A stretch of 64,000 bases of DNA from Haloarcula sp. CBA1127 (GTDB lineage: Archaea; Halobacteriota; Halobacteria; Halobacteriales; Haloarculaceae). The number at the start of each line of letters is the position of its first letter. Within the stretch, counting starts at the first letter, position 1. The position numbers and the translations under genes are program-made. The notes under the pieces are model-generated. The model had not been told where the DNA came from. It ran no database searches and saw nothing but the letters and a program-made list of their open reading frames with translations. Of the stretch, positions 1-9,213 are shown in pieces. Location of the stretch: positions 52,843 to 116,842 of the forward strand of contig NZ_BCNB01000009.1 in NCBI RefSeq assembly GCF_001485575.1, given 5' to 3'.

Positions 1-1
1 C

Positions 2-1027
2 TTCCTGCTGACCCTGTCGATGCCGCTGGTTGCGACGTTCTGGGCAGTGGAAGTCTGGCCGCTGAACCGCTTCTCGGGACTGGCGAAACAGGTCGCCGGC
101 GCGTACCCCGGAGTCCTCGCTGCGGGTATCCCGCCTGCAATCCTGATACGCATGAGCTTTGAAGCGACAAACTGGGGACTGGCTTCTGAGCTGTCCCTGT
201 TTATCAGCCTCGTGACGCTGTACTTGGCGGCAAAGTCTCAGAAGGTCCTCATCCAGCGGAGTAGCCGCGTGGCAATCCAAGTCAGCGAACAGGCCCTTGC
301 TGGTGGGAAAAAGCCACTCAAGATCGGTGCGGCGGCTGGTGGTGCAGCGGCGACAGCCGGCGCTGGCGCGGTCGGTGGCCCCGGCGCAGCAATGGCGACG
401 GGTGGCACGATTCGAGCTGCCTCAAGCGCTGCAAAAGGGCGTGTCGGCAGTGCTGCTACGGGTGCCCAAATGGTCCACCGCCAGATGGCTGCTAACCCCG
501 CCGGCATGAAGAGCGGTTCCAGCAGCGGCCTCACCGGCTCCGGAGGTGGCGGCAACAGTGGTTCCGGCGGCGGTGGCTCAGGCGGTGCAGGCGGTTCCGC
601 TCCGCCCTCTGGTGGCGGCAGTGGCAGCAGCGGGTCTGGTGGCTCACCACCCTCTGGCGGCGGGAGCGGGTCCGGTGGAAGTCCCCTCAACAGCAGGTTC
701 ACCAACGGTGGTTCGTCCGGCTCGTCTGGCTCGTCCGGCGACTCTGAGAGCGACGACACCCCGGTTAGCGAACGCCAGACGAAGATGGAGCAACAAACCA
801 AGATGGAGCGCCAGACGCAGATCAACTCCGGCGATACCAGAGTGTTCGAGTCTGAGGTTGACCCGCCGTTCTCCGACGACGACTTCGACGAGAACGATAC
901 TGAGACCACTGACTCCGATGAGTCGGAGTCGTATGACTCGCTGCAGGACGTGTTTGCGACTGATGACGATGTATTAGGGCCGGATGTGTACCGCGACGGC
1001 CTGCCGCATAAGGAGGATGACGACTAA
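2..1027 (+). CDS. VirB6/TrbL-like conjugation membrane protein, 5'-truncated by window edge
   Basis: The reading frame is open to the first base, so the true start lies upstream. The visible part opens with hydrophobic segments (one around AAGIPPAILIRM, one around LSLFISLVTLYLA), then a small-residue Ala/Gly stretch, a long Gly/Ser-rich low-complexity linker, and a very acidic C-terminal tail ending in KEDDD. This architecture, directly 5' of a VirB4-like ATPase (stop TAA overlaps the next ATG by one base), is what is expected of the polytopic inner-membrane component of a type IV secretion/conjugation machine. The assignment rests on architecture and neighbours, not on a diagnostic motif. 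The Gly/Ser linker probably tethers an acidic cytoplasmic tail in the high-salt cytoplasm. Confidence 0.6.
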   Translation, partial: FLLTLSMPLVATFWAVEVWPLNRFSGLAKQVAGAYPGVLAAGIPPAILIRMSFEATNWGLASELSLFISLVTLYLAAKSQKVLIQRSSRVAIQVSEQALAGGKKPLKIGAAAGGAAATAGAGAVGGPGAAMATGGTIRAASSAAKGRVGSAATGAQMVHRQMAANPAGMKSGSSSGLTGSGGGGNSGSGGGGSGGAGGSAPPSGGGSGSSGSGGSPPSGGGSGSGGSPLNSRFTNGGSSGSSGSSGDSESDDTPVSERQTKMEQQTKMERQTQINSGDTRVFESEVDPPFSDDDFDENDTETTDSDESESYDSLQDVFATDDDVLGPDVYRDGLPHKEDDD

Positions 1028-4000
1028 TGGCCGACTCAGAAGAAGAGTACAACACGAACATCATCCACGAATCGCTCGGTGATTCGACCAACTTCTGGGG
1101 CGACTACACGCTGGGGGAACTCATCCTGTTCCTCATCCCGCCGTTTGGCTTCCTCGTCGCGATGGGAATGCCATTCGTGCCGGCGGCGCTGTTCTTCCCC
1201 ACGTTGGCTCTCACAGCGGTCGTGGAAGTCTTCCTCTACATCCTGCACAAAGTCCGGCCAGATCACTATCGCCTGACTGAGTGGCTGCGGGTCAAACTGT
1301 TCTGGCTCGTCAAAAAGCGTCAGTACACTCACGGCCAGGGCAATCAGGACACTCGGCAGGTCACCCGACTAGAGCGGGTTATGCCCCACGGCATTGAGCG
1401 CGTCGACGGAGCGTACGTCGGTGCGGTCGAGGTCGAGCCCGCCAATATGTCGCTGCAAGATGACGAGAAATGGGACAAAGCCGTCAAGTCGCTCACACGC
1501 TTGTCCGAGTCACTGACTGGCCGGGCGAAACTCCACGTCACGACAGCCGAAGTCGACAACGAGTCCCACATACAGGCACACGTCGACCGACTCGACGACC
1601 CCGACGCGGAGAGCCATTCGATCTTCCGGGGCGTCCTCATGGAGTTCGTCAACCGCTACACCGACGACAGCGGCAACGTTGAAACTGAGACCGAACTCCA
1701 GCGCAAGTACTACATCGTCGTTTGGGTGACTGACGACGACATTCACGACCTCCAGATGAACAGCGACTCCATCGCGGATTACCTGACCGGGATACCGGTT
1801 ATTGGGCGGCTGTTCACTCGGTTCGACAGTGACACGCTCACTGACGCCGAGCGAGAGGAATTCAAGGCCAAGAAGCTCCACGACCGGCTCGAAACCGTCG
1901 ACAGAGCAGTCAACAATATGTTCCGGTGTCGCAGTCGGTCGGTCAGCCCGCATGAGCTGGCGCACTTGACCGAGGACTACTGGGCTTGTGAAACGCGGTC
2001 CGAGCGGGAGTACGAAGAGGCGGCCTCCGTCTCTCCGGTGACGTACTCGGCACGGGAACTCATCAAGCACGGCGAGGGTGCCGCAGCCCACGACGCTGCG
2101 GAGGGCATGGACACCGACGACGTCGGTGGGACCGACTACGAGGTCGACGAGACCGACTTCGTCTCCCAGTTGCATAGACCGGGAGAGAACCATCGGTCAC
2201 TGGTCGCGCCGACGGATATCGAATGGGAAGCCGACCACGCTCTCATCGACCAAGAGACGCACGCACGTTGCTTCTGGATCGAGACGTATCCCGAGCATCC
2301 GACGAGTGGAATGCTAGAGCAACTACTGCTGGATACGGACCTTGCCGTCGACGTCTCAATCCACATCGACCCATACGACGCTGATACAGCAGTGTCGGTC
2401 ATGAAAGAGTGGATCTCCTCGCTGAAGATGCTGCAAAACGACAAAGGAGAGTTGGAAGCGGAGGATATCGAACAGGAGGTCAACCAGGCAAAGTACATCC
2501 GGCAGATGGTCCGGCGGAACCACACGTCGCTGTTCCGTGTCGGGGCGTTCATCCGGCTGACTGCGGAGACCGAAGAAGACCTCCGGAAGCAAACGAACCG
2601 GCTCGAAACGCTGCTGCGAGACTCGCCCTCTAACTGCGGGGTCAAGCGAACGACCCGCCGGCAGGAAGCAGGACTGGTGACTGTCTCGCCGATCGGGGCC
2701 AACGAACTCGGGCAGAACCGACTCTCCTCAATGACCGGGGAAGCGCTCGGATCGCTGTTCCCGTTCTCGTCGAACTACCTCCGAATGGAGGACGGCATCG
2801 AGTACGGACTGCACGGACACAACGATTCCTCGCTGTTGATCGACCCGTGGGAACTGGAAACCGGCCACTCAGAGCTGGTCACTGGGATGCCCGGCGGCGG
2901 GAAGACGCACGGCACGCAGGCTCGGGCGATGCGGATGCTGAAAAAGCGGTCGGACGTCAAGCAGATCTACATCGACCCGGTCGGGGATATGCACGGCAGC
3001 GCGAAGATGTTGGATGCAAAGACAATCACGATCAGCGGCGAGACGCCGCTGAACCCGTGTGAGATGCATCCGACGCCGCCGCATGTCCTCGAACAGTCCC
3101 CGGATATGCAGCCCGTCTCAGCGAAGAAAGACGAAGTGTACGGAGTGATCGAGAACTTCCTCCAATCTCGCGATGTCGATCTGGAGATGCACAGCGGCCT
3201 CATCACGTTCCTGATCGACAAGATATTCACTGAATCGGATATCGACCCAGCGGACCCATCGACACATACGCCGGAGAACTCGCCGGACCTGAGCGACTTC
3301 CTCGAAGTCGTTGACCGCCTCCAGGAAGAACCGGGAATGTTCCCCGGAGCGACAACGGAGTCCTCCCAGCAGAAAATCCAGCAGTACGCAAACGAACTCT
3401 CGATTGCACTGCATCCGTTCCGCCCGGGGAGTACGTTCGGCAACCTCTCGAAAGAGTCGGACCTGCGGCTGATCGACGACAGCAGCAAGGCCGTCTATCT
3501 GGATCTCCAGCAGGTCGAAGGCTCTGGTAGTGGCCTCGGTAAGCAGTCGTTCATCATGCAGCTGCTGCTGAGCACGCTGTACCAGCAGGCCAAGAATATG
3601 CAGCAAAAGGTCGAGATCATCATCGACGAAGCTCACTACCTGTTCAACGACGACGCAAATCTGGAGTCACTGAACCAGATTGCTCGCCACCAGCGCCACG
3701 CCGGACTGCGACTGGTGATGCTGTCCCAGACGCTCTCGGAGTTCGAGGACAAGGGCGCAGCCGAGGAAATCGCGGGAATGTGCCCGATCAAGGTGCATCA
3801 CCGCGAGCCAGAGCTAGGCGACGAGACAGCAACAAGCGCTGGACTGACGGATGAACAGCAGTCCTACATCCAGCACGCCGAAGCCGGCAAGGAGTCACTG
3901 GGTGACGGACAGGGCTACTCACAAGCGCTGGTTCGCGTCGACGAACATGGCGATTACCCGCTGACGATCAAGACGTCGTGGGAAGAGAAGCAGATCATTG

Positions 4001-4293
4001 ACCTCGACGCTGACGCAGAAGATGCGCTCGACGTTGTTGCTCACGAGGCTGACTCCCGCGCTGCTGATTTCGAAGAGTTCGTACGCTCGAAGGCAGTCGA
4101 GCAAGAGCTAGCGACTCGTGGATTGTCCCCGGAGAAGGCTGAACACGTCCTTAACGGACTCAGCGAAGACGAGTTGGTGGACGTGGTGTCTGTAGCACTT
4201 GACCAGACACAGCCAGAAGCAGTTGTCGCTGACGGTGGTATCGAGGCAGAGACTGATACGGAGTTTGACACTACGGAGAATTCAAATGAGTGA
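1027..4293 (+). CDS. VirB4/TraC-like conjugation ATPase
   Basis: This 1088-residue protein begins with two adjacent hydrophobic segments (residues about 28-70, TLGELILFLIPPFGFLVAMG and the next), followed by a long soluble domain. The P-loop GMPGGGKTHG lies near residue 620 and a Walker B IIIDEAHYLF near residue 865, followed by an RHQRHAGLRLV segment and an LSQT sensor-like motif. This is the pattern of VirB4/HerA-type ATPases that energise type IV secretion and pilus assembly. The N-terminal membrane anchor is typical of PrgI-VirB4 fusions seen in Gram-positive and archaeal systems; that comparison is from family knowledge. ATG overlaps the upstream TAA, implying one operon with the membrane protein before it and the relaxase cluster after it. 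Confidence 0.88.
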   Translation: MADSEEEYNTNIIHESLGDSTNFWGDYTLGELILFLIPPFGFLVAMGMPFVPAALFFPTLALTAVVEVFLYILHKVRPDHYRLTEWLRVKLFWLVKKRQYTHGQGNQDTRQVTRLERVMPHGIERVDGAYVGAVEVEPANMSLQDDEKWDKAVKSLTRLSESLTGRAKLHVTTAEVDNESHIQAHVDRLDDPDAESHSIFRGVLMEFVNRYTDDSGNVETETELQRKYYIVVWVTDDDIHDLQMNSDSIADYLTGIPVIGRLFTRFDSDTLTDAEREEFKAKKLHDRLETVDRAVNNMFRCRSRSVSPHELAHLTEDYWACETRSEREYEEAASVSPVTYSARELIKHGEGAAAHDAAEGMDTDDVGGTDYEVDETDFVSQLHRPGENHRSLVAPTDIEWEADHALIDQETHARCFWIETYPEHPTSGMLEQLLLDTDLAVDVSIHIDPYDADTAVSVMKEWISSLKMLQNDKGELEAEDIEQEVNQAKYIRQMVRRNHTSLFRVGAFIRLTAETEEDLRKQTNRLETLLRDSPSNCGVKRTTRRQEAGLVTVSPIGANELGQNRLSSMTGEALGSLFPFSSNYLRMEDGIEYGLHGHNDSSLLIDPWELETGHSELVTGMPGGGKTHGTQARAMRMLKKRSDVKQIYIDPVGDMHGSAKMLDAKTITISGETPLNPCEMHPTPPHVLEQSPDMQPVSAKKDEVYGVIENFLQSRDVDLEMHSGLITFLIDKIFTESDIDPADPSTHTPENSPDLSDFLEVVDRLQEEPGMFPGATTESSQQKIQQYANELSIALHPFRPGSTFGNLSKESDLRLIDDSSKAVYLDLQQVEGSGSGLGKQSFIMQLLLSTLYQQAKNMQQKVEIIIDEAHYLFNDDANLESLNQIARHQRHAGLRLVMLSQTLSEFEDKGAAEEIAGMCPIKVHHREPELGDETATSAGLTDEQQSYIQHAEAGKESLGDGQGYSQALVRVDEHGDYPLTIKTSWEEKQIIDLDADAEDALDVVAHEADSRAADFEEFVRSKAVEQELATRGLSPEKAEHVLNGLSEDELVDVVSVALDQTQPEAVVADGGIEAETDTEFDTTENSNE

Positions 4294-4663
4294 CAAAGTT
4301 ACAATTCGGCTGAGTACAGAGCAGCGAAAAGAGATCGTGAAGCAGGCTAACAAAACGGGAGAAGGGGTTTCAGAGTACATTCTGAAAGCTACGGAACAGC
4401 GTATATCTCGTGAACTACAGGAACAGCGTGCGGGGGAATTAAATCTTGGATCGGAACTGGACTACATCGCTGATGCCGTCGTCGAAGACGTTGAGGAAGC
4501 AACAAACGTTGACACGGAGCAGGAACTGTTCTACTCGGTCGCTCTGTGGGATTTAATAGCCTCTGAGTTCCCGGCAGACAAGCGCGCTACTGCGATGGAG
4601 GAAGCGACAGATAAACTAGAGGAAGAGGTTGAAACCATCCGAAACAAGGAGGGTCAGGAATGA
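4286..4663 (+). CDS. Ribbon-helix-helix relaxosome accessory protein (MobC-like), copy 1
   Basis: ATG 4286 overlaps the end of the VirB4-like gene by eight bases and gives a 125-residue protein; longer in-frame starts would lie inside the upstream gene. The N-terminus (VTIRLSTEQRKEIVKQA followed by GVSEYILKATEQRI) has the short strand plus two helices of a ribbon-helix-helix DNA-binding fold, followed by an acidic helical region. Two such proteins sit immediately before a relaxase. Such proteins normally bind oriT next to the relaxase to form the relaxosome, so that role is inferred here. The downstream gene starts four bases before this one stops. Confidence 0.7.
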   Translation: MSDKVTIRLSTEQRKEIVKQANKTGEGVSEYILKATEQRISRELQEQRAGELNLGSELDYIADAVVEDVEEATNVDTEQELFYSVALWDLIASEFPADKRATAMEEATDKLEEEVETIRNKEGQE

Positions 4664-5133
4664 CTGAGCGACGCACTCTACTCCAGATTTACACGACCGA
4701 AGAGAACAAAAAATTGTTTGACCAGTTGGCTGACGCCGCGGGGACATCCACCTCCGAATATGGACACGAGGTTATCGAGGACTACGTTGAATGGGAGACT
4801 GGAGAGAGTCAGTATCAGCGGTACAGCACTAACACAAAAATCGAAGCTCTGCTGGAGGAGGCAAAACGCGAAGTGACAGAGCTGTTAGAAGAATTTGAGT
4901 CTGGAACAATGGAGGAGGTAAAAACCGTCCAAAAAGTCCGGACGGCATACACCATCGCGATCTGGAAACTGATTCAAGATGACTATTCAGCTGAACAGCG
5001 ACGGCTTGCGCTGAAATTTGCCGGCGAGCATGTTGGGAGAGATCCAGACATAGAATCGCAAACACCAGACGAGGAAAGCAACCCTGAGTCAGATGCCTCG
5101 GCCGCTGCTGAATCGGCAGGTGAGAGTGCATGA
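4660..5133 (+). CDS. Ribbon-helix-helix relaxosome accessory protein (MobC-like), copy 2
   Basis: This 157-residue protein is a diverged paralogue of the gene before it. It has a similar strand-helix-helix start (RTLLQIYTTEENKKLFDQLA, then GTSTSEYGHEVIEDYV), a central acidic helix, a shared A-x-W-x-L-I pattern near residue 105 (IAIWKLI, compare VALWDLI in copy 1), and an acidic disordered tail. Its ATG overlaps the preceding stop by four bases, and its own stop overlaps the relaxase start, so the two RHH proteins and the relaxase are translationally coupled. A heterodimeric oriT-binding pair is a reasonable inference. Confidence 0.68.
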   Translation: MTERRTLLQIYTTEENKKLFDQLADAAGTSTSEYGHEVIEDYVEWETGESQYQRYSTNTKIEALLEEAKREVTELLEEFESGTMEEVKTVQKVRTAYTIAIWKLIQDDYSAEQRRLALKFAGEHVGRDPDIESQTPDEESNPESDASAAAESAGESA

Positions 5134-5885
5134 TGCTGAAAACAGATTATCAGGAGGGTGGTGCAGGGAACCTCGTCGATTACATTCAGCGTGATCGCGA
5201 ACAGGACGCCGGCGCGACGGTCGACCTCCGAAACCCCGCCGGGCGAGAACTGTCTGACTCAGAGGTGAATCGGTTTGTCGACAAGAGCCGTGAGTTCGGA
5301 TTCCAGCGGCACATGATCGTCTCGCCAGACCCCACGGGACAATATTCGCCAGAAGAAGTCCGTGCCAACACTCGGGACTTCATGAACAGTGAGTTTACAC
5401 AGCAGCCGACAACCGACTGCGTGTATGGTGTTCACCGAGACACAGAGTTTCCCCATGCACATATCGCGGCGACTGGCGAGCGTGCGGAATTAGAAATGGG
5501 TCGGGAAGATATCCAGCAGATGCGCGAACAAGCAGCGACCGCGTTTGAAGAACCCGCTCGAACACGCGACCCAACGGCTGCCGCTCGCGATGCTCCGGAG
5601 GACATTGGCCGGGTCGTGGATGAAGAAGCTCGGGAGCAGTACCACGAGGCAGAACTATCGCTGAACCCCGAAGCAGAAAAAGCGCTCAAACGGGCGACTG
5701 AGAAGAGTCAACAGAAAGATGTCGGACAGCCTACGGCTGAGAAAGCGAGCGATGAGCGCCAAACTGAGCCACTCTCAGAACGTGCTGCGGAGAGAGCCGA
5801 AGAACAGGCGGCAACTGAACGCGAACCCGAAGTTGATCTTGAACGCGAGCAGGAACCCGAACGCGAAGTTGGGTGGTGGCAGTGA
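5130..5885 (+). CDS. Relaxase (MobA/VirD2-like, HUH nickase)
   Basis: This 251-residue protein carries a clear relaxase motif III, VHRDTEFPHAHIAATG, with H102, D104, H109 and H111 spaced as H-x-D-x4-H-x-H, the metal-binding triad of Mob relaxases. Upstream are the expected motif II region (FQRHMIVSPDPTG, residues 58-70) and an N-terminal NLVDYIQR with Y18, the likely nucleophile (Y7 is an alternative). The remaining ~110 residues are charged and helical. It would nick one strand of oriT and lead it through the type IV channel. It is short compared with bacterial relaxases and has no primase or helicase domain. It lies between the RHH pair (overlap ATGA) and the coupling ATPase (overlap GTGA), a strong context. 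Confidence 0.85.
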   Translation: MMLKTDYQEGGAGNLVDYIQRDREQDAGATVDLRNPAGRELSDSEVNRFVDKSREFGFQRHMIVSPDPTGQYSPEEVRANTRDFMNSEFTQQPTTDCVYGVHRDTEFPHAHIAATGERAELEMGREDIQQMREQAATAFEEPARTRDPTAAARDAPEDIGRVVDEEAREQYHEAELSLNPEAEKALKRATEKSQQKDVGQPTAEKASDERQTEPLSERAAERAEEQAATEREPEVDLEREQEPEREVGWWQ

Positions 5886-8098
5886 GTTCTAGTTCCTCTG
5901 CACCACCAGGACAACGCTCCGGCGAAGTCCCGAATAGCCTCAAGTACGACAACGTCGTCGGGTTCGTCTGGGCCGGGTTCATGCTGTTGTTCCCGCCAAT
6001 GATCGTCGACAGCGACAAGGTTCTCCCAAAGCGGTTCTGGGCGTGGCGCTACATTTACCTCGGCTTTGGACTGATCAGCGCGGCGTTCTTCTACGACGTG
6101 CTTGTCCAAACTCCCAGCGCAGCGCTGTTGTTCCCGTTCGCACATGTCCTGGCTGCTATCTCAGTCGGGACACTGTTCGCTGACTTCACTGTGCCCGGCC
6201 TGTCGCTGCCGATGCTCTCGTACTCGACCACGGTGATCCTGTATGCCATCTCAATTGGCGTTGTGTTCTCCGGGGAACTACTCCGCCGGACCTCGCCGGA
6301 AATGCTCGCGATGAACCAGTGGGACCACGACGACGGGGAGTCCGTCGTCCCGCTCGAAGAAGTCTCTCACGAACACGAAGAGACCGAGATGCCGTTCACG
6401 CTCGATCAGGATGTCTCTACAGCCGTCGTAGGGGAAACTGGGAGCGGGAAGACGTCGATGATGAAGCTGCTGGCCTACCAGTTCCCGTACTACAGTAACA
6501 CGGCAGTCATCGCTCACGACACCGGCGAGGACTTTCAAGCATTCTACGAGGAGTTGGGCTTCGACGTTCAGCGCATCCGCCACGAAGATAGCGACGTAGT
6601 CTGGAATCTGTTCAAGGACGCCGATTCAGAGTCGGACTTCCGCGAGGTCGCCGGCGCGATCTTCGGCGAAGCCGACGGCCACGACCCATTCCATCGGCCC
6701 GCCAAACAGACCTTCGCGGAGATGCTGATGTATCTGCATCTCAGCGCACAAAAGAACAACCGCCGTCACGCGCTCTGTCACGCCGATATCGTCTCACTCC
6801 TCAACGAGGGCCACATCGCGCTCAAGAAGGCACTGGACGAGTTCGACCGGCTGGATTCGGGTCATATCGACCCTGACAAGGGCAAAGGCGCACAGAACGT
6901 CTACCAGACGATCAAGGAGAACGTCGATCCCGTCTTCACTGGCGACTTCGGAGACTACGGGGAGTTCTCCCTGCAAGAGTACATCGAGAACCCGGAAGGC
7001 CGAGTCCTCATCATTGACTCGAACCCGACGGAACTGGAAACGCTCGGGCCGATGTACCAGCTGCTCGTAGACTGGTCAATCCGCTATGCGATGAACGCCT
7101 CGAATCCGACGGTCCACATCCTCGACGAGATTGATGCGCTGCCGGCGCTCACTCAGGTAACGAACCTGACGGCACGAGGCCGGAAACACAAGGCTCGGGC
7201 ACTAGTCGGCGTCCAGACAATCGGCCAACTCAAGGACACGTACAGTACAATCTCTGGGATTGTCGGCAACTGTCCACAGGGAGTTTACTTCGGGCCGGGT
7301 GACAGCGAGTCGACGGACTTCATCCTCGACGAACTCGGCGAGAGCCGCCAGTACGACCGGTCGGAGATGGTGTCGATGAGTCACCAGGGGCGCGGTGAAA
7401 ATCCACGAACGCAGGCTCGGGACACGTACAAGGAGAAGGACAAAACGCCGGTCACGTCCGGCCTGCTCCGAGACTTCCAGCCCGGTGAGTGCGTTGCCGT
7501 CTCGCGAACGACGTGGGTCCACGGGCAGTCTTATGAACTGGCTGACGTTCGCGATAGCCTCCCGGCGCAGGGCGCAGAGTCGCCGGACAGTTCGGAGCCG
7601 GAACCCACTGACGATGACACCGACATCGAGAGCGACAGTTGGTTCTCGTTCACCCGGGCTCGGCTCGACGATGTGCTCTATGGGTCACTTGGTGAGACCG
7701 AAGATGATGAGTCCAGAGACAGTGGCCCGGATCGTGACCCCGAAGTCGAGCCAACCGCCGACGCGACAGACGGGTTGGGCGACGACGAGTCGACCGACCC
7801 ACTCGACCAGACAACAGCAAACACTGCCGTCACGTCTCCGGACACAGACCACCCAGACCTATCAGATTCAGAAGATGAGTATGACGGTGGCGATCACGAC
7901 CAGCAGTCCGACGACAACACTGGAGGACTCTTCTCTGAGCCGGACCCAGATCCCAGCTTAGGGGGGACGGAATCTGCCCAGCAGGAAGGTGGTGAATCAC
8001 CCACTGAATCAGGTGCAGAGGGAGACTCGAACAAGACTGAAGAGCGGGACGAAACTGAGTCAAAAGAGGAAGAGCGCGACGTATCTGAGTTCATGTAA
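5873..8098 (+). CDS. VirD4/TraG-like type IV coupling ATPase
   Basis: This protein has four hydrophobic segments in the first ~135 residues (for example VVGFVWAGFMLLFPPMIV and LGFGLISAAFFYDVLV), then a P-loop GETGSGKTSMMKLLAYQ near residue 187 and a Walker B VHILDEIDALPAL near residue 412, followed by a TxxArGRKHKARALVGVQ segment. About 190 acidic Ser/Asp/Glu-rich residues form the tail. This is the layout of VirD4-type coupling proteins that hand the relaxase-DNA complex to the VirB4 channel. Start codons are GTG at 5873, 5876 or 5882; I favour 5882, whose GTGA overlaps the relaxase stop. It is the last gene of the transfer operon. Confidence 0.87.
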   Translation: MVAVSSSSSAPPGQRSGEVPNSLKYDNVVGFVWAGFMLLFPPMIVDSDKVLPKRFWAWRYIYLGFGLISAAFFYDVLVQTPSAALLFPFAHVLAAISVGTLFADFTVPGLSLPMLSYSTTVILYAISIGVVFSGELLRRTSPEMLAMNQWDHDDGESVVPLEEVSHEHEETEMPFTLDQDVSTAVVGETGSGKTSMMKLLAYQFPYYSNTAVIAHDTGEDFQAFYEELGFDVQRIRHEDSDVVWNLFKDADSESDFREVAGAIFGEADGHDPFHRPAKQTFAEMLMYLHLSAQKNNRRHALCHADIVSLLNEGHIALKKALDEFDRLDSGHIDPDKGKGAQNVYQTIKENVDPVFTGDFGDYGEFSLQEYIENPEGRVLIIDSNPTELETLGPMYQLLVDWSIRYAMNASNPTVHILDEIDALPALTQVTNLTARGRKHKARALVGVQTIGQLKDTYSTISGIVGNCPQGVYFGPGDSESTDFILDELGESRQYDRSEMVSMSHQGRGENPRTQARDTYKEKDKTPVTSGLLRDFQPGECVAVSRTTWVHGQSYELADVRDSLPAQGAESPDSSEPEPTDDDTDIESDSWFSFTRARLDDVLYGSLGETEDDESRDSGPDRDPEVEPTADATDGLGDDESTDPLDQTTANTAVTSPDTDHPDLSDSEDEYDGGDHDQQSDDNTGGLFSEPDPDPSLGGTESAQQEGGESPTESGAEGDSNKTEERDETESKEEERDVSEFM

Positions 8099-8263
8099 TC
8101 CGCCGTTGTGAACTCGTTCCCCTGTATAGAATATCTAATGCTTTTGTGCTGTTCTGTGACTGTAATTCTCTCTACGCCGCTGGTAAGAGTGGATTGCAAG
8201 AACGTCTATCCCCCATTTTATCAAATTTCTACACTTACCTTTATTGCTACCATTATATCGTTG

Positions 8264-8382
8264 AAATCGCAAGACGGCGGCGGTTTTCGCCCGGTTTGAA
8301 TCACCGGCAGTGAATCACCACCCCCGACTGACACAAACCTAAATCGCAAGACGGCGGTCGAATTATTCACCGAAAACCGCCG
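8264..8382. repeat. Clustered direct/inverted repeats, candidate oriT
   Basis: A perfect 17-bp direct repeat, aaatcgcaagacggcgg, occurs at 8264-8280 and 8341-8357. A 12-bp inverted repeat, cggcggttttcg (8278-8289) and cgaaaaccgccg (8371-8382), overlaps it, and tgaatcacc is repeated at 8297-8305 and 8311-8319. The cluster is ~170 bp downstream of the coupling-protein stop. Dense mixed repeats beside relaxase genes are the usual look of an oriT or of an accessory-protein binding region. The function is inferred; no nick site is identified. Confidence 0.45.
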
Positions 8383-8876
8383 ATGTAAGACACTCTTTAT
8401 CTTGTCCTTTGGAGATTCAGTCGTGAGGCAGGCGCTGGAAACAGCGATGCATAAGAAATAGAATATAACCGCCGGTAACGAGTGACGGAACTCAGATAGA
8501 GTAAAACCCGCCCACTCAGCCTCCGGCTATAACTATTGGGGAACAGATATATCTCGACTCACTCTCCAGAGTCCGACCGGGACTGCACACGGCAGGCCAG
8601 TCCCACCGAGCATCATACGATTACACTGTGCCACGCACGTCGCCGGCCGCCGACGTCCAGGGCCACGCCGATCACGACCACACTCGAACTGAGCCAGTGC
8701 TGGCAGACCCACGCTCGACCCTCGCTTGCTTCGGCCCCTCGTGGCGCACAATCCGACAGTCACCGGCCGGCGACCACACCACTTTGTCCGGAGCTTTGTA
8801 TCCGAATCCCAACAAGTACAACACGCCTTGTTTTCGCATCTTTTTGATATCGTAATTTAGTATGGTATTCAGCCGG

Positions 8877-9100
8877 GGAACCGTCCGATTCCCGCCGGGG
8901 ATCGCGCCCGCCACTGCAGGCACGATTGGACCGGCGTGAGGCGCGCGACCGCGCCGAGCGCAGCGCTCCGTCGTCCGAGTGAGCACCAGCGAACGAGGAC
9001 ACGACAGACGAGCATCGCGAGTCTGTCAGTGGCGTCGCGCGCTGGGACGCTCCACCAGCCATCTACTAAGCCCAGCCATTGCTGGCAGACCCACGCTCGC
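8877..9100. repeat. GC-rich ~230-bp dispersed repeat, copy A
   Basis: This segment aligns with 9941-10172. The 29 bases 8898-8926 are identical to 9966-9994, and the following ~150 bases match with scattered substitutions, including gaggcgcgcga, a cagcgaacgagg block, gagtctgtc and ggcgtcgcgcgctg. No consistent reading frame is conserved. It ends with a gctggcagacccacgctcg motif. Confidence 0.6.
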
Positions 9101-9213
9101 GACACGTCAGGGGGTAGACTCACTTCGCTATTGATCGTCGATGATCGGTGCCGGTCTAGTCCCTGCACAAGCGATTTAACCGATGCCGATAAAGAGCGAT
9201 TGAAGCGATTTTC

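Larger units (their letters stand above)
8099..9213. other. 1.1-kb non-coding stretch after the transfer operon
   Basis: I see no convincing gene here. The first 300 bases hold clustered direct and inverted repeats (see oriT-like feature). From about 8540 the DNA becomes GC-rich, with short open frames in several registers typical of high-GC non-coding DNA, and includes the first copy of a ~230-bp repeat and two CCCACGCT-type motifs. Confidence 0.6.

Noticed and set aside
238..909. Long minus-strand frame opposite the first gene
   Set aside because: It is the antisense of the Gly/Ser-rich linker, giving a Pro-rich sequence; the plus-strand frame is coherent with the operon.
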